From Bog-159 sp963843255 (GTDB lineage Bacteria; Acidobacteriota; Terriglobia; Bryobacterales; Bryobacteraceae): DNA of 64,000 nt. The stretch spans positions 124,001 through 188,000 of the forward strand of contig CAWJJQ010000005.1 of NCBI GenBank assembly GCA_963843255.1, in the 5' to 3' direction. Of the stretch, positions 17,901-26,828 are shown in pieces. The position numbers and the translations under genes were made by a program. The first letter of the stretch is position 1. Each line of letters opens with the position of its first letter. Under the pieces are notes generated by a model, which worked only from the letters and a program-made list of their open reading frames with translations, did not search any database and was not told the DNA's origin.

Positions 17901-18419
17901 GCCGCGCCCTTCCGGCTGCCCGGGATTCACTCCCGCCGTCAGGCGCGCCAGGAAGGTGTAGTTACGGCCATTCAGGGGCAAGTCGTTCACCGACTGGCTG
18001 CCCACCACCTGGCCTACTGAGCCGCTCTCCGTCTGCAGGATGGGCGCCTGGCCGGTCACATCCACCGTAGTGGTGACCTCGCCCGGTTCGAGCACAAAGT
18101 CCACCACCAGTTGCTGCTGAATGTTCAGTTGCTGGCCCGACTTACGTTCTTTCTTAAAACCCGGCTGCTCCACCAATACGCTGTACGTTCCGATGCGCAG
18201 CGGGGTGAATACATAATTGCCGGAAGCGGACGTGGTCGCGGCTTGGGTGAATGACGTCCCTTCGTTGAAGATGCTGACTTTGGCGTCAGGAATGACGGCG
18301 CCCGTAGCATCGCGAACCGTTCCCAGAATGGTTCCGGTGTCAACCTGCGCACGCAGGGTAATGGCGAGACAAATGGTAGCCAAACCAACGAGGGTTCGAC
18401 TCGATAGCCCAATCGACAT
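14916..18419 (-). CDS. Oar-like TonB-dependent receptor with carboxypeptidase-regulatory N-domain
   Basis: 1167 aa from MSIGLSSRTLVGLATICLAI, a signal peptide ending near AQVDTG; the open frame upstream of this ATG would put residues before the signal peptide and cross the promoter. Residues 28-115 form a carboxypeptidase-regulatory-like fold (GTILGTVRDATGAVIPDAKV, SGNYVFTPLRIGTYSVLVE). A plug domain follows (QSVNDLPLNGRNYTFL, MLDGIDNN), then a large beta-barrel ending in the aromatic LQVALKFYF typical of outer-membrane proteins. This class imports oligosaccharides or other large substrates across the outer membrane. It is divergent from the LacI regulator, and a LacI-type palindrome overlaps the end of its -35 box. 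The hairpin array starts right after its stop. Confidence 0.93.
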   Translation of the reverse strand: MSIGLSSRTLVGLATICLAITLRAQVDTGTILGTVRDATGAVIPDAKVSIFNEGTSFTQAATTSASGNYVFTPLRIGTYSVLVEQPGFKKERKSGQQLNIQQQLVVDFVLEPGEVTTTVDVTGQAPILQTESGSVGQVVGSQSVNDLPLNGRNYTFLARLTAGVNPGQPEGRGLNANGWFEANGTRADQNNYMLDGIDNNSNSVDFLSGAAYVLKPPIDALAEFKLQTNSFSAEFGRAGGAVLNASLKSGTNEFHGSLWEFLRNDALDSADFFENATGSKKGAFRQNQFGATFGGPIRRNKTFFFGDYEGTRIRQQVPETATVPTQAEISSGYTNFSDLTALQSGQLTDASGKSYPLGTIFDPASTTTLSNGQFVRTPFTGNAIPSSRLDPNAVKLLQLFPAPTQGGLYNNYNVNRSSSNDVNALDVRGDQYFSEKDQMFVRFSWAHNPQFIPGPFSGYADGGGFGDGNQQVDTMGAALSYTHSFGPTLVNEARVGFNREHTSRVQPFGNDTSNIPSQFGIEGVLQTPGNGGLPYLGIGGLSQLGSSEWLVSDRYSNTIQFTENLTKIYGKHTFKAGVEIQQVGFPWTAPPYSRGGFDFNGEFTSIPNVTDGSTGRAQFLLAPTAQGIGGPDNISVSNFGGVAATRAYRGAFVQDDWKVTPNLTLNLGVRWDYFTPTGEKYGAQANFVPGTPFSGAEYIIPSNRQNNPPLSASFMQTLQQDGINLVYSSGHGGSGLSDVQSTNFAPRIGFAYRVNSHLVVRGGYGMFYGAFENRGGYPSLGYNYPFQYSFYYFAPTSQSPMVLPNGQTGTLENSLTGIPLNPTLVQGAGLTLRGIQLKYKTPYVQSYNFTLQYQLAPSMTLEAGYVASLSRHLEAFVGTNDPSVLLPPGTNITPYIPFPDFAPGSSYDDTIGTADYHSLQTKLERRFAKGLSMLVAYTFSKTLTDAGDLLSGGGTGGFRAPYLPGFGIQGDWGLAPFDIRHSFSASGTYELPFGRGRTYMNGGSKLAEGILGGWSLNWILSLHTGNPQTINCTIGTGADNGCFALYTGQPLYTNQSVEHFYNAAAFSNPPVVTQVGQTNYAPLGGGNTQVSGPSFHRLDFSLFKAFPITEKKRFELRVEAFNLTNTPNFALPSSLNFQNTVNFGQITSTVDNPNDPRELQVALKFYF

Positions 18420-18511
18420 AGCTTGGAGGTTCCTTTCCCTTTGAGTGCGAGTTGCCTCCAGCCTCACAACTTGGGCTCCCGACAGCCGGAGAACCACCGC
18501 GCATTGGGATA

Positions 18512-18540
18512 ACGCTACCATGCTAGGGAAAGACTGTCAA
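18512..18540 (-). promoter_or_regulatory. promoter of the TonB receptor gene
   Basis: On the minus strand TTGACA is followed after 17 bases by TAGCGT. The -35 box overlaps the LacI-type palindrome at 18537-18552, the arrangement expected for repression by steric block. Confidence 0.5.
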
Positions 18541-18552
18541 CGTACACGGTAA
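18537..18552. promoter_or_regulatory. LacI-type operator 1 (TonB receptor promoter)
   Basis: TCAACGTACACGGTAA matches the palindromic pattern TTANCGTNNACGNTAA shared by three sites around this regulator. It overlaps the -35 element of the receptor promoter. Confidence 0.6.
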
Positions 18553-18651
18553 TTTCCGGCGTTCAAGCCCGAAAGATGTCCTGTATTTCACATAGTTATT
18601 TCAATGAGATAACTGACCATTCCGCCACTGCAAAACTGCGCCAAAATAACG

Positions 18652-18667
18652 TTATCGTACACGGCAA
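18652..18667. promoter_or_regulatory. LacI-type operator 2 (upstream of the regulator)
   Basis: TTATCGTACACGGCAA, 19 bp before the regulator start at 18686, consistent with autoregulation. It shares the core CGTACACGG with the other two sites. Confidence 0.6.
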
Positions 18668-18685
18668 AATTCCGCATATGCTTAA

Positions 18686-19804
18686 ATGGTTCTAAAAGAT
18701 TCCCGTCCCATGAAGCCCTCAGACCAGGTTCCGCCCCGCGACAAGGTGGCCGGCATCAAAGAGATTGCCACGGCCCTCGGCGTCTCCATCGGTACCGTCG
18801 ACCGCGCCCTGCACGGGCGTCCGGGCATCAACCCCATGACCCGCGCGCGGGTCCTGAAAATGGCTCAGACCTTGGACTATCGCCCCAACGTCGCTGCCCG
18901 CCATCTGAAACTAAACCGGAAGTTGCGGATCTCCGTCCACCTTCCCCGCGAGATCGCGTCCTTCTTCGACGCTATGCGCGACGGCATTCAGGAGGCTGCC
19001 TCGCCGTTTGCTTCGTCCATCGAACTGCAGTTCCGCACTTATCCGCACTTGGGCGAGGGCGATGCAGCGCTATTTTCCGAGGCACTGGAAGAAGGCACCA
19101 ACGGGATGATTCTCGTTCCCGGTCATCCTGCCGACCTCAAGCCCTGGATTCGCAAAGCGGCACGCCGCCACATTCCCGTCGTCTGTATCGCCACCGATGC
19201 TCCCGGAACCGAACGCCTGACCACCGTCTCCATCGATGCCTATACCAGCGGCGCCATGGTGGCTGAACTCCTGACACGCTTCACCCGGCGGGCTGGCAAA
19301 GTCTTGGTCGTTACCGGCGACCTGAACACCGTGGATCACGCCGAAAAGGTGCGTGGGTTCGAGGAGTCGCTCGCCCGCCTCAACAGTCCGCTGCAAGTCG
19401 CCGCGGTTCTGGAAGCGCATGACGATCCCGATCAGGCGTACCGCCTCACCCGCGATGCCCTGCGTGCGCACGACGGAATTGCCGGCGTCTACGTGAGCAC
19501 TACTAATTCCGCTTCGGTGGTCCAGTGCCTTGAGGAAACCGGACGCATCGGCAAGACGGCCGTCATTACCACCGATCTGTTCCCCGCCCTGGTGCCCCTG
19601 ATCCGTTCCGGACAGGTACTGGCCACCATCTACCAGCGTCCCCGGTCGCAAGGTCGTATGGCCTTTCAATCTCTCTATCAGTTCCTGGTGGAAGGCACAT
19701 GCCCGCCGCCGCGCCACCGCTTGCCGCCGCACATCATCCTGCAAAGCAATCTGGACCTGTTCCTGGCCATGCAGCCCACCGATTTGGAGGTGCTGGACAA
19801 GTGA
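18686..19804 (+). CDS. LacI-family transcriptional regulator
   Basis: 372 aa. The DNA-binding domain (about 22-70) shows GIKEIATALGVSIGTVDRAL, with the SIGTVDRALHGR recognition-helix pattern and the hinge YRPNVAARHLKLNRK. Residues 78-360 form a periplasmic-binding-protein-like sugar sensor (GMILVPGHPADLKPWIRKA, GIAGVYVSTTNSASVVQCLE). The sensor resembles the substrate-binding proteins of sugar ABC systems, so a small carbohydrate is the likely inducer. No RBS is obvious before the first ATG; an alternative ATG lies 24 bases later. The three matching palindromes at the receptor, regulator and GH2 genes make it the probable local regulator of this glycan locus. Confidence 0.92.
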   Translation: MVLKDSRPMKPSDQVPPRDKVAGIKEIATALGVSIGTVDRALHGRPGINPMTRARVLKMAQTLDYRPNVAARHLKLNRKLRISVHLPREIASFFDAMRDGIQEAASPFASSIELQFRTYPHLGEGDAALFSEALEEGTNGMILVPGHPADLKPWIRKAARRHIPVVCIATDAPGTERLTTVSIDAYTSGAMVAELLTRFTRRAGKVLVVTGDLNTVDHAEKVRGFEESLARLNSPLQVAAVLEAHDDPDQAYRLTRDALRAHDGIAGVYVSTTNSASVVQCLEETGRIGKTAVITTDLFPALVPLIRSGQVLATIYQRPRSQGRMAFQSLYQFLVEGTCPPPRHRLPPHIILQSNLDLFLAMQPTDLEVLDK

Positions 19805-19846
19805 TGTGTTGACAGGCTCGCGGCCCCTATGATTAACTGAATGACG

Positions 19847-19862
19847 TTAACGTACACGGGGA
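19847..19862. promoter_or_regulatory. LacI-type operator 3 (GH2 start region)
   Basis: TTAACGTACACGGGGA, with the same GTTAACGTACACGG core, lies immediately at the GH2 translation start. Its position at the initiation region suggests control of the GH2-DUF5107-MFS run, either at the promoter or as a roadblock. Confidence 0.55.
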
Positions 19863-21979
19863 TGCCGTACCTTCCTTCACGCCGCGATTTCCTCGCTAAG
19901 ACTTCGGCTGTAAGTGCCGGAACTCTCACCTTGGCGGCCGCTCCTTCCGCCCTCGCAGCCACTACTTCGCAGCTTGTGCCCACTCATCGCATCAGCCTCG
20001 ATGGCGACTGGCTCTTCCACACCGACCCCGGCAACACCGGTGAACGGCGAAACTGGTTTCGCCCGGACGGCTTTCCCTCTGGTTCCCGCACCGTTCGTGT
20101 GCCGCACACCTGGCAAATCGAGGCGCAACTGGCGGAATATCGCGGCGTAGCCTGGTATCGGCGTACTTTCGATGTGCCTGCCGCGTGGCAGCAAGGCGCC
20201 GTCCGGATCGAGTTCGAAGCCGTGTTTCATTCCGCGCACGTCTGGATCAACGGCGTGTCCGCGGGAGAACATACCCGCAAGGCGTACACCGCCTTTACGC
20301 TCGATATCGGCCATCTCCTCCAAGCCGGACGGCCCAACACCATCGCCGTTCGCGTCGACAACTCTTTCGACGAGCACATGCTTCCCCGCGGCCGTTCCAG
20401 CGACTGGGCGCACGATGGCGGTATCTACCGGCCCGTCCACCTGCTGGTTTCGCCCCCCGTTTTTCTCGATCGCGTGGACGTGGACGCGCTTCCGGATCTG
20501 GCTACCGGCAGCGCCCGCCTCGAAATCGCCGCCTATGCGCGCAATACCCGATCACAGCCGTACCAGGGATCGCTCTCGCTGGTGGTCATCGACGATGCCA
20601 CCGGCTTGACCGTCGAAACCCGCGATGCCGGCAGCCTGAACATCGATGCCGGCGCCACCGGCGTCGCGAAACTGACCGTCGATCTGCCCAACGCCAGGCT
20701 CTGGCACTTCGATCATCCGCATCTCTACCGGCTGGAAACCGCGCTCGCGGACGGTGTTTCGCCATCGCATATCTTCACATCCACCTTCGGTGTTCGCCGC
20801 TTCGAAACGAAAGGCACGGCATTCTATTTGAACGGCGAGCGCGTACGCCTCATGGGTGTGGAGCGGATGGCCGGGAGCAACCCGGAGTTCGGCATGGCGG
20901 AACCGGCCGCCTGGATCGACCACGACCACGACGATCTCAAGAACCTCAACTGCATATTCACGCGGGTGCACTGGCAGCAGGACCGGCGGGTCCTCGACTA
21001 TTGCGACCGCCACGGCATCCTGATGCAGACCGAAGTTCCCACCTGGGGCCCCGATACCTTCAAAGGCATGGGCGATCAGCCGGACGCGGATATCATGCAG
21101 AACGGCATCGAGCAGTTGCGCGAGATGATCGCGCGCGACCGCAACCATCCCTCCATCGTTTCCTGGGGGCTTTGCAACGAGATCGGCGGCCAGAATCCGC
21201 CGGCATATCACTTCGCCGAAAACATGCTGAAAGAGGCCAAGCGCCTGGATCCCAACCGGCTCTGCTCTTACGCGTCGCATTCCCTCCGCGAGAATCCGGG
21301 CAAGGATGTGTCGGGCCTCATGGATTTCGTCGAATGCAACGAGTACTTCGGTAGCTGGTATCCCGGAGATGCGGAAGCGATGGGGCGCAACATGGACGAC
21401 GTTCACGCGGCTTTCCCGAACAAACCCATCGTCATCTCCGAGTACGGCTATTGCGCTTGTACCGCCGACCGTCCCGAAGGCGACGAACACCGGCGCGAGA
21501 TTCTGCGGACCCACGATGCCGTCTTGCGCCAGAAGGATTACATCGCCGGCCTGATTTTTTTCTGCTACAACGACTACCGCACCCATGTCGGCGATCGCGG
21601 CGCCGGCGTGATGCGCCAGCGCGTGCACGGCGTCGTCGACGTGTACGGCAGGCAAAAGGAATCGTACGACCTGCTGCGCACCGAGTCGAGCCCCATCGAA
21701 TCGCTGGCTGTCGACGGTCATCCTTCCGCGCTCCGAATAACGCTCCGCACCCGCCGCAGCGTGCCCGCTTATACCTTGAAAGGCTACACCCTGCGTGGCC
21801 TCTCGTATGGCTACGGCGATATTCCGGTCGAGCGGAAGGAAGTGATGCTGCCGGATCTCGCTCCCGGACAGGAAGCCACCCTGGAAATGACTTTCGCGGA
21901 AACGCTACCGTGGCATGTCCGCTTCGATGTGCTGCGGCCAACGCAGTTTTCCGCTTATTCGGTGGAATGGAAGGCTTAG
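19862..21979 (+). CDS. glycoside hydrolase family 2 enzyme (beta-galactosidase/beta-glucuronidase type), Tat-exported
   Basis: 705 aa from the ATG at 19862; an earlier in-frame ATG at 19841 would add 7 residues across the operator, and neither has a clear RBS. The leader LPSRRDFLAKTSAVSAGTLT is a Tat signal. A sugar-binding beta domain (about 40-200: VPHTWQIEA, GVAWYRRTFDVP, RVDNSFDE), an Ig-like domain and a TIM barrel from about 315 follow. Catalytic residues are visible: acid/base glutamate in SWGLCNEIGG (about 440) and nucleophile glutamate in IVISEYGYC (about 525). Hydrolyses a beta-linked sugar from a glycan in the periplasm or outside; exact specificity is not readable. Its end overlaps the next gene by 13 bp. 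Confidence 0.92.
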   Translation: MPYLPSRRDFLAKTSAVSAGTLTLAAAPSALAATTSQLVPTHRISLDGDWLFHTDPGNTGERRNWFRPDGFPSGSRTVRVPHTWQIEAQLAEYRGVAWYRRTFDVPAAWQQGAVRIEFEAVFHSAHVWINGVSAGEHTRKAYTAFTLDIGHLLQAGRPNTIAVRVDNSFDEHMLPRGRSSDWAHDGGIYRPVHLLVSPPVFLDRVDVDALPDLATGSARLEIAAYARNTRSQPYQGSLSLVVIDDATGLTVETRDAGSLNIDAGATGVAKLTVDLPNARLWHFDHPHLYRLETALADGVSPSHIFTSTFGVRRFETKGTAFYLNGERVRLMGVERMAGSNPEFGMAEPAAWIDHDHDDLKNLNCIFTRVHWQQDRRVLDYCDRHGILMQTEVPTWGPDTFKGMGDQPDADIMQNGIEQLREMIARDRNHPSIVSWGLCNEIGGQNPPAYHFAENMLKEAKRLDPNRLCSYASHSLRENPGKDVSGLMDFVECNEYFGSWYPGDAEAMGRNMDDVHAAFPNKPIVISEYGYCACTADRPEGDEHRREILRTHDAVLRQKDYIAGLIFFCYNDYRTHVGDRGAGVMRQRVHGVVDVYGRQKESYDLLRTESSPIESLAVDGHPSALRITLRTRRSVPAYTLKGYTLRGLSYGYGDIPVERKEVMLPDLAPGQEATLEMTFAETLPWHVRFDVLRPTQFSAYSVEWKA

Positions 21980-24900
21980 ACCATTTCGAATTGCCGTCCG
22001 CTCCGCCGGACCAGGCCGGTCCCGTCAAAGCCTGGCGCGAGCCGGTCGTCATTCCCACCTACGCGCCCATGCCGCCCGACCGGAACCCCATGTTCCTGGA
22101 GAAGCGCGTCTATCAGGGCAGTAACGGCAAAGTATATCCGCTGCCTTTCATCGACCGCATTCGCACCGAGGCGGAACCGCGTACCTGGCAGGCCGTTCAT
22201 ATCGAAAACGAATTTCTGCGCGTCATGATTCTGCCGGAAATCGGCGGCCGCATCCATGTGGGCCTGGACAAAACCAACGGCTACGACTTTTTCTATCGAC
22301 AGAACGTGATCAAGCCGGCCCTGGTCGGCCTCGCCGGACCTTGGATCTCCGGCGGCGTGGAATTCAACTGGCCCCAGCATCACCGCCCGGCCACGTTCAT
22401 GCCGGTGGTCACGCACGTCGAAGAGCATGACGGCGGTTCGCGCACGGTCTGGTCGAGCGACCACGATCCGATGAACCGACTCAAAGGCATGCATGGCGTC
22501 TGCCTGCATCCCGGCTCCGCTTATATCGAACTCAAGGTCCGGCTCTACAACCGCACACCGTTTATTCAGACTTTTCTTTGGTGGGCCAACGTTGGCGTGC
22601 ACGTGGACGAGCACTATCAGTCTTTTTTTCCAACAGACGTGCATTACGTCGCCGACCATGCCCGCCGCGCCATCAGCAATTTTCCGTTGTGCAGCGGCAG
22701 CTACTATGGCATCGACTACGGTGCGCGCGCGCGCCACGGCATCCCCAAAGAAGAGATGCCTCGTCACTTCATCCCCGACGGCAGTTATCCGCCCAACGAT
22801 CTCAGCCGCTACGCCAATATTCCGGTTCCCACCAGCTACATGGCGGTGGGCTCCGGCGAGGATTTCCTGGGCGGCTATGATCACGGGCGCCGCGCCGGGC
22901 TCGTACACATCGCCAACCACCACATCTCGCCCGGCAAAAAGCAGTGGACCTGGGGCAATCACGAGTTCGGTTACGCCTGGGACCGCAACCTGACCGATCG
23001 CGACGGTTCCTACATCGAGTTGATGGCCGGTGTGTACACCGACAACCAGCCCGACTTCTCCTTTCTCGCGCCCGGCGAGACCCGCACGTTCAGCCAGTAT
23101 TGGTATCCCATCCAGCAAATCGGCCCTGCCCAGAAGGCCAACCTGGATGCGGCGGTGAGCTTGCACGTGGAAGATGGCCGGGCGCGCGTGGGAGTGTGCG
23201 TGTCGCGCGCCTTCCCCAATGCGGTGGTCAGCCTGGAGGGCAACGGCCCTGCCGCGGAATGGAAGCGCAATTTAGCCCCCGGTGCGCCATTCGTGGAAAC
23301 CCATCCGGTTTCCGGGACCGGCGTGGCGCTGCACGTCCGTACCTCCGCGGGCCGCGATCTGATCTCGTACGCGCCGGGTGATGTTGCCCCACCCAAAGCC
23401 CCGCTTCCCGCCACCGAGCCGCCCCTTCCGGAAGCCATCGCCAGTCTCGACGAACTCTACATTACGGGTCTGCATCTGGAGCAATACCGGCACGCCACCC
23501 GTTATCCCGATGCCTATTGGCGCGAAGCGTTGCGCCGCGACCCGGGCGATGCGCGATCGAATAACGCGCTCGGCTTGTGGCATCTGCGTCGCGGTGAATT
23601 TCAGCAAGCCGAAAAATTCTTCCGCAACGCCATCGAACGTCTCACTCTGCTGAACGCCAACCCCGCCGGCGGTGAGCCTTACTACAACCTGGGACTGACC
23701 CTGCGTTATTCCGGCCGCGACCACGAGGCGTATGCCGCCTTCTACAAGGCCACTTGGAACTATGCCCAGCGGGGCGCCGCCTATCACGCGCTGGCGGAGT
23801 TGGATGCGCGCCGCAACGATTGGACTACCGCCCGGGAACATTTGGATCTGGCTCTCCGGGTCAACACGGAAAACCTTCAGGCGCGCAACCTCCAAGCCAT
23901 CGCACTGCGCCGCGGCGGATCCGAAACGGCCGCGCAGTGCCTGCGTACCACACTGTCGCTCGATCCGCTGGATGCACAGGCTAATTATTTGGCCGGCCAG
24001 GCCTTCCCGGGCGACAACCAGGTCCGGCTCGATGTGGCTTTCGATTTCGCGCGCGCAAATCTTTTTGACGAAGCGGTTGGCCTGCTCGAAATGGCTGACT
24101 TTACCGCGCGCGACGGCTCAGTTCCCATGCTCCACTACGCGCTGGGATATTTCTGCGCGCTTGCCAGCCAGCCCGAAAGCTCCAGCCGGCATTTTGCGCA
24201 AGCCGCGCAGGCCAGTCCCGATTACTGTTTCCCCAGCCGCCTCGAAGAAATGATCGTTCTGGAATTTGCCATGCGCGCCAACCCGCAAGACGCGCGCGCC
24301 CCATACTATCTCGGCAATCTCCTTTACGACCGCCGCCGTCACACCGAAGCGCTGGCTCTGTGGGAGTCCGCGGCCAAACTCGATCCTGCCTTGCCCACTG
24401 TCTGGCGGAATCTGGGCATCGGTTACTACAACGTCTCGCACAGCCCTCGCAGAGCCCGCACCGCTTTTGAAAAAGCCTTTCGAGCCGGTCCTTCCGACGC
24501 CCGCGTTTTCTACGAACGCGACCAGCTCTGGAAGCGCACAGCGGCCCCGCAAACCCGCCTTGCGGAAATGGAAAAGCGCCTCGATCTGGTACAACTCCGT
24601 GACGACCTGTCCATCGAACTGGCCACCCTGTACAACCAGACCAATCAGCCCGAAAAAGCGGCCGCGCTGCTGGCGTCGCGCAGATTTCAGCCTTGGGAGG
24701 GCGGAGAAGGACTGGCGCTCGCCCAGCACGTCCACACGCATCTGGCCCTTGGACGCCGCCGCCTACTGCAGGGCGAACCCGCCGAGGCCTGCCGCCTTTT
24801 TGAAGCCGCGCTAGCCAGCCCGGAAAACCTTGGGGAGGCCAAGCACGTGCTCGCGAATCAAAGCAACATCCACTACTGGCTGGGCAGCGCGTGCCAGTTG

Positions 24901-25356
24901 GCCGGACGGTCCGGCGCCGACACGTGGTGGCGCAAAGCCGCGGCGGCCACCGGCGACTTCCGCGAAATGGCCGTGGTGGCTCACTCCGAAATGACCTACT
25001 ATAGCGCCATGGCTCTCGCTCGTCTGGGGAAGCAGCGGGAGTCCGCCGCGCTCCTCGAAAGCCTGCGAAAATACGCGCTGCAACTCAAACGCACCCCCGC
25101 TAAGGTGGATTATTTCGCCACTTCGCTACCTGCCATGCTGCTGTTCCACGAGGATCTGCAAAAACGAGCCGAAATCACCGCTACCTTCCTCCAGGCACAG
25201 GCCGCGCAGGGCTTCGGCCGGACCCGGCGCGCATCGCAACTCTTGGACGCCGTCCTGGCCCTCGACCCCAATCACGCGGCCGCGGCGGACTTCCGCGAAG
25301 AAATTGCCTGCGAATCGGAACTCCACCGGAAGCGCCCGGTCCTCGCGTCAAAATAA
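21967..25356 (+). CDS. DUF5107 domain plus TPR protein
   Basis: 1129 aa, starting inside the GH2 stop region (13-bp overlap, different frame). Residues about 1-370 match the DUF5107 pattern: YPLPFIDRIRTEAEPRTWQA, LRVMILPEIGGRIHVGLDKT, GVEFNWPQHHRP and NHHISPGKKQWTWGNHEFGYAW, a beta-sandwich resembling galactose-mutarotase or hyaluronate-lyase folds. From about 480 to 1110 there are many TPR-like helical repeats (GDARSNNALGLWHLRRGEFQ, GVLGYF-type pairs). No signal peptide, so probably cytoplasmic. The family is regularly found in glycan-use loci and may bind or process sugars released by the adjacent GH2; the activity is unknown. The open frame extending upstream is a shadow of the GH2 gene. 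Confidence 0.88.
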   Translation: MEGLDHFELPSAPPDQAGPVKAWREPVVIPTYAPMPPDRNPMFLEKRVYQGSNGKVYPLPFIDRIRTEAEPRTWQAVHIENEFLRVMILPEIGGRIHVGLDKTNGYDFFYRQNVIKPALVGLAGPWISGGVEFNWPQHHRPATFMPVVTHVEEHDGGSRTVWSSDHDPMNRLKGMHGVCLHPGSAYIELKVRLYNRTPFIQTFLWWANVGVHVDEHYQSFFPTDVHYVADHARRAISNFPLCSGSYYGIDYGARARHGIPKEEMPRHFIPDGSYPPNDLSRYANIPVPTSYMAVGSGEDFLGGYDHGRRAGLVHIANHHISPGKKQWTWGNHEFGYAWDRNLTDRDGSYIELMAGVYTDNQPDFSFLAPGETRTFSQYWYPIQQIGPAQKANLDAAVSLHVEDGRARVGVCVSRAFPNAVVSLEGNGPAAEWKRNLAPGAPFVETHPVSGTGVALHVRTSAGRDLISYAPGDVAPPKAPLPATEPPLPEAIASLDELYITGLHLEQYRHATRYPDAYWREALRRDPGDARSNNALGLWHLRRGEFQQAEKFFRNAIERLTLLNANPAGGEPYYNLGLTLRYSGRDHEAYAAFYKATWNYAQRGAAYHALAELDARRNDWTTAREHLDLALRVNTENLQARNLQAIALRRGGSETAAQCLRTTLSLDPLDAQANYLAGQAFPGDNQVRLDVAFDFARANLFDEAVGLLEMADFTARDGSVPMLHYALGYFCALASQPESSSRHFAQAAQASPDYCFPSRLEEMIVLEFAMRANPQDARAPYYLGNLLYDRRRHTEALALWESAAKLDPALPTVWRNLGIGYYNVSHSPRRARTAFEKAFRAGPSDARVFYERDQLWKRTAAPQTRLAEMEKRLDLVQLRDDLSIELATLYNQTNQPEKAAALLASRRFQPWEGGEGLALAQHVHTHLALGRRRLLQGEPAEACRLFEAALASPENLGEAKHVLANQSNIHYWLGSACQLAGRSGADTWWRKAAAATGDFREMAVVAHSEMTYYSAMALARLGKQRESAALLESLRKYALQLKRTPAKVDYFATSLPAMLLFHEDLQKRAEITATFLQAQAAQGFGRTRRASQLLDAVLALDPNHAAAADFREEIACESELHRKRPVLASK

Positions 25357-25359
25357 TCT

Positions 25360-26778
25360 ATGCATCAAGCCCCCGCCGCTAACGCCACCACCTCCGCCGG
25401 CGCCTACAACGCTCGTTATGTCGGCTTGATCTGCACCGTCTCGGCGCTGGGCGGCCTCCTTTTCGGATACGACTGGGTGGTGATCGGCGGCGCGAAACCT
25501 TTCTACGAAGAGTTCTTCCAGTTGCGCTCCGAAGCGGCCATCGGCTGGGCCGTGAGTTGCGCTTTGCTCGGTTGCCTGCTTGGCTCCATCATCTCGGGCG
25601 GGATGAGCGATCGCCTGGGGCGCAAGAAGATGCTGCTTCTCTCCGCGCTTCTCTTTGCGCTCTCCTCCGCCTGCACGGGTCTGGCTCCCACCTTCAACTT
25701 CTTTGTGGCCTGGCGAATCCTCGGGGGCGTCGCCATCGGCATAGCTTCCAATGTGTCCCCCACCTACATCGCCGAGGTCAGCCCGGCGCCGTGGCGCGGA
25801 CGTCTCGTGGCCCTCAATCAATTGACCATCGTCGTCGGCATCCTGGCTGCCCAAATCATCAACTGGCTCATTGCCGAAAAGGTCCCCGCGCACGCTACCC
25901 ACGAATTCATCCGTCAATCCTGGAACGGCCAGTTCGCCTGGCGCTGGATGTTCGGCGCGGTCGCCGTCCCGGCCGTGATCTTCTTTCTCTCGGCTCTGTT
26001 CATTCCGGAGAGCCCGCGCTGGCTGCTCAGCCGGAATCGTCTCGAACTGGCGCGCCGCACCCTCGCGCGCATTGGTGGCGATGCGCATGCCAACCAGGCC
26101 CTCGCAGAAATCCGTGACACCCTGGCCCCGGCCGCCGGAACAGTGGGACCGACAGCCAGTATCTTTACTGCGGGCGTGCGCCGCGCGTTGGTCGCAGGCA
26201 TTGTCCTGGCCGTCCTGCAGCAGTGGAGCGGCATCAACGTGATTTTCAATTACGCCGAAGAAATTTACCGGAACGCCGGTTACGGCGTCAACGATATCCT
26301 CTTCAACATCGTGATCACCGGCTCGGTGAACCTCGTCTTCACGCTGGTCGCCCTCGGCTTAGTGGACCGTTTCGGCCGCCGCCCGCTCATGTTGTTTGGC
26401 TGCGCGGGCATAGGCATCTCGCACATCCTCATCGGATTCGCGTACCGTGCCGGGCTCACCGGATTGCCCGTCCTCATCCTCACGCTCAGTGCCATCGGCT
26501 GCTACGCCATGTCGCTGGCGCCGGTCACCTGGGTGCTGATCGCGGAAATTTTTCCCAACCGCATCCGCGCGCTCGCCGTCTCCATTTCTGTTTCCGCGCT
26601 GTGGATCGCCTGCTTTATCCTCACCTACACCTTCCCCTTGATCAATCGTTTGCTCGGCTCCAGCGGCACTTTCTGGCTGTACGGCGCCATCTGCCTGGCC
26701 GGTTTTGCGTTCATCGTTTTGCGCGTGCCGGAGACTCGCGGCAAGACGCTCGAACAGATCGAGCACGAGCTTGCCTGA
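25360..26778 (+). CDS. MFS sugar porter (SP family, XylE/GLUT-like)
   Basis: 472 aa with twelve hydrophobic segments. Family signatures are present: GLLFGYDWVVIGGA in helix 1, DRLGRKKMLL between helices 2 and 3, PESPRWLLSRNR after helix 6, QQWSGINVIFNYAEEIY in helix 7, DRFGRRPLMLFG between helices 8 and 9, and PETRGKTLEQIE at the C-terminus. It starts 3 bp after the DUF5107-TPR stop, so it is co-transcribed with GH2. Expected role is proton-coupled uptake of the monosaccharide released by the GH2 enzyme across the inner membrane. No strong RBS; translation is probably coupled. Confidence 0.95.
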   Translation: MHQAPAANATTSAGAYNARYVGLICTVSALGGLLFGYDWVVIGGAKPFYEEFFQLRSEAAIGWAVSCALLGCLLGSIISGGMSDRLGRKKMLLLSALLFALSSACTGLAPTFNFFVAWRILGGVAIGIASNVSPTYIAEVSPAPWRGRLVALNQLTIVVGILAAQIINWLIAEKVPAHATHEFIRQSWNGQFAWRWMFGAVAVPAVIFFLSALFIPESPRWLLSRNRLELARRTLARIGGDAHANQALAEIRDTLAPAAGTVGPTASIFTAGVRRALVAGIVLAVLQQWSGINVIFNYAEEIYRNAGYGVNDILFNIVITGSVNLVFTLVALGLVDRFGRRPLMLFGCAGIGISHILIGFAYRAGLTGLPVLILTLSAIGCYAMSLAPVTWVLIAEIFPNRIRALAVSISVSALWIACFILTYTFPLINRLLGSSGTFWLYGAICLAGFAFIVLRVPETRGKTLEQIEHELA

Positions 26779-26828
26779 TCGCGCCTTGATATCGTCGTTT
26801 CCGAGCGCCTATACTCAGGCTAAATAGG

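Noticed and set aside
20552..21721. Long minus-strand frame opposite the GH2 gene
   Set aside because: Shadow of the GH2 reading frame, which has signal peptide and catalytic motifs.
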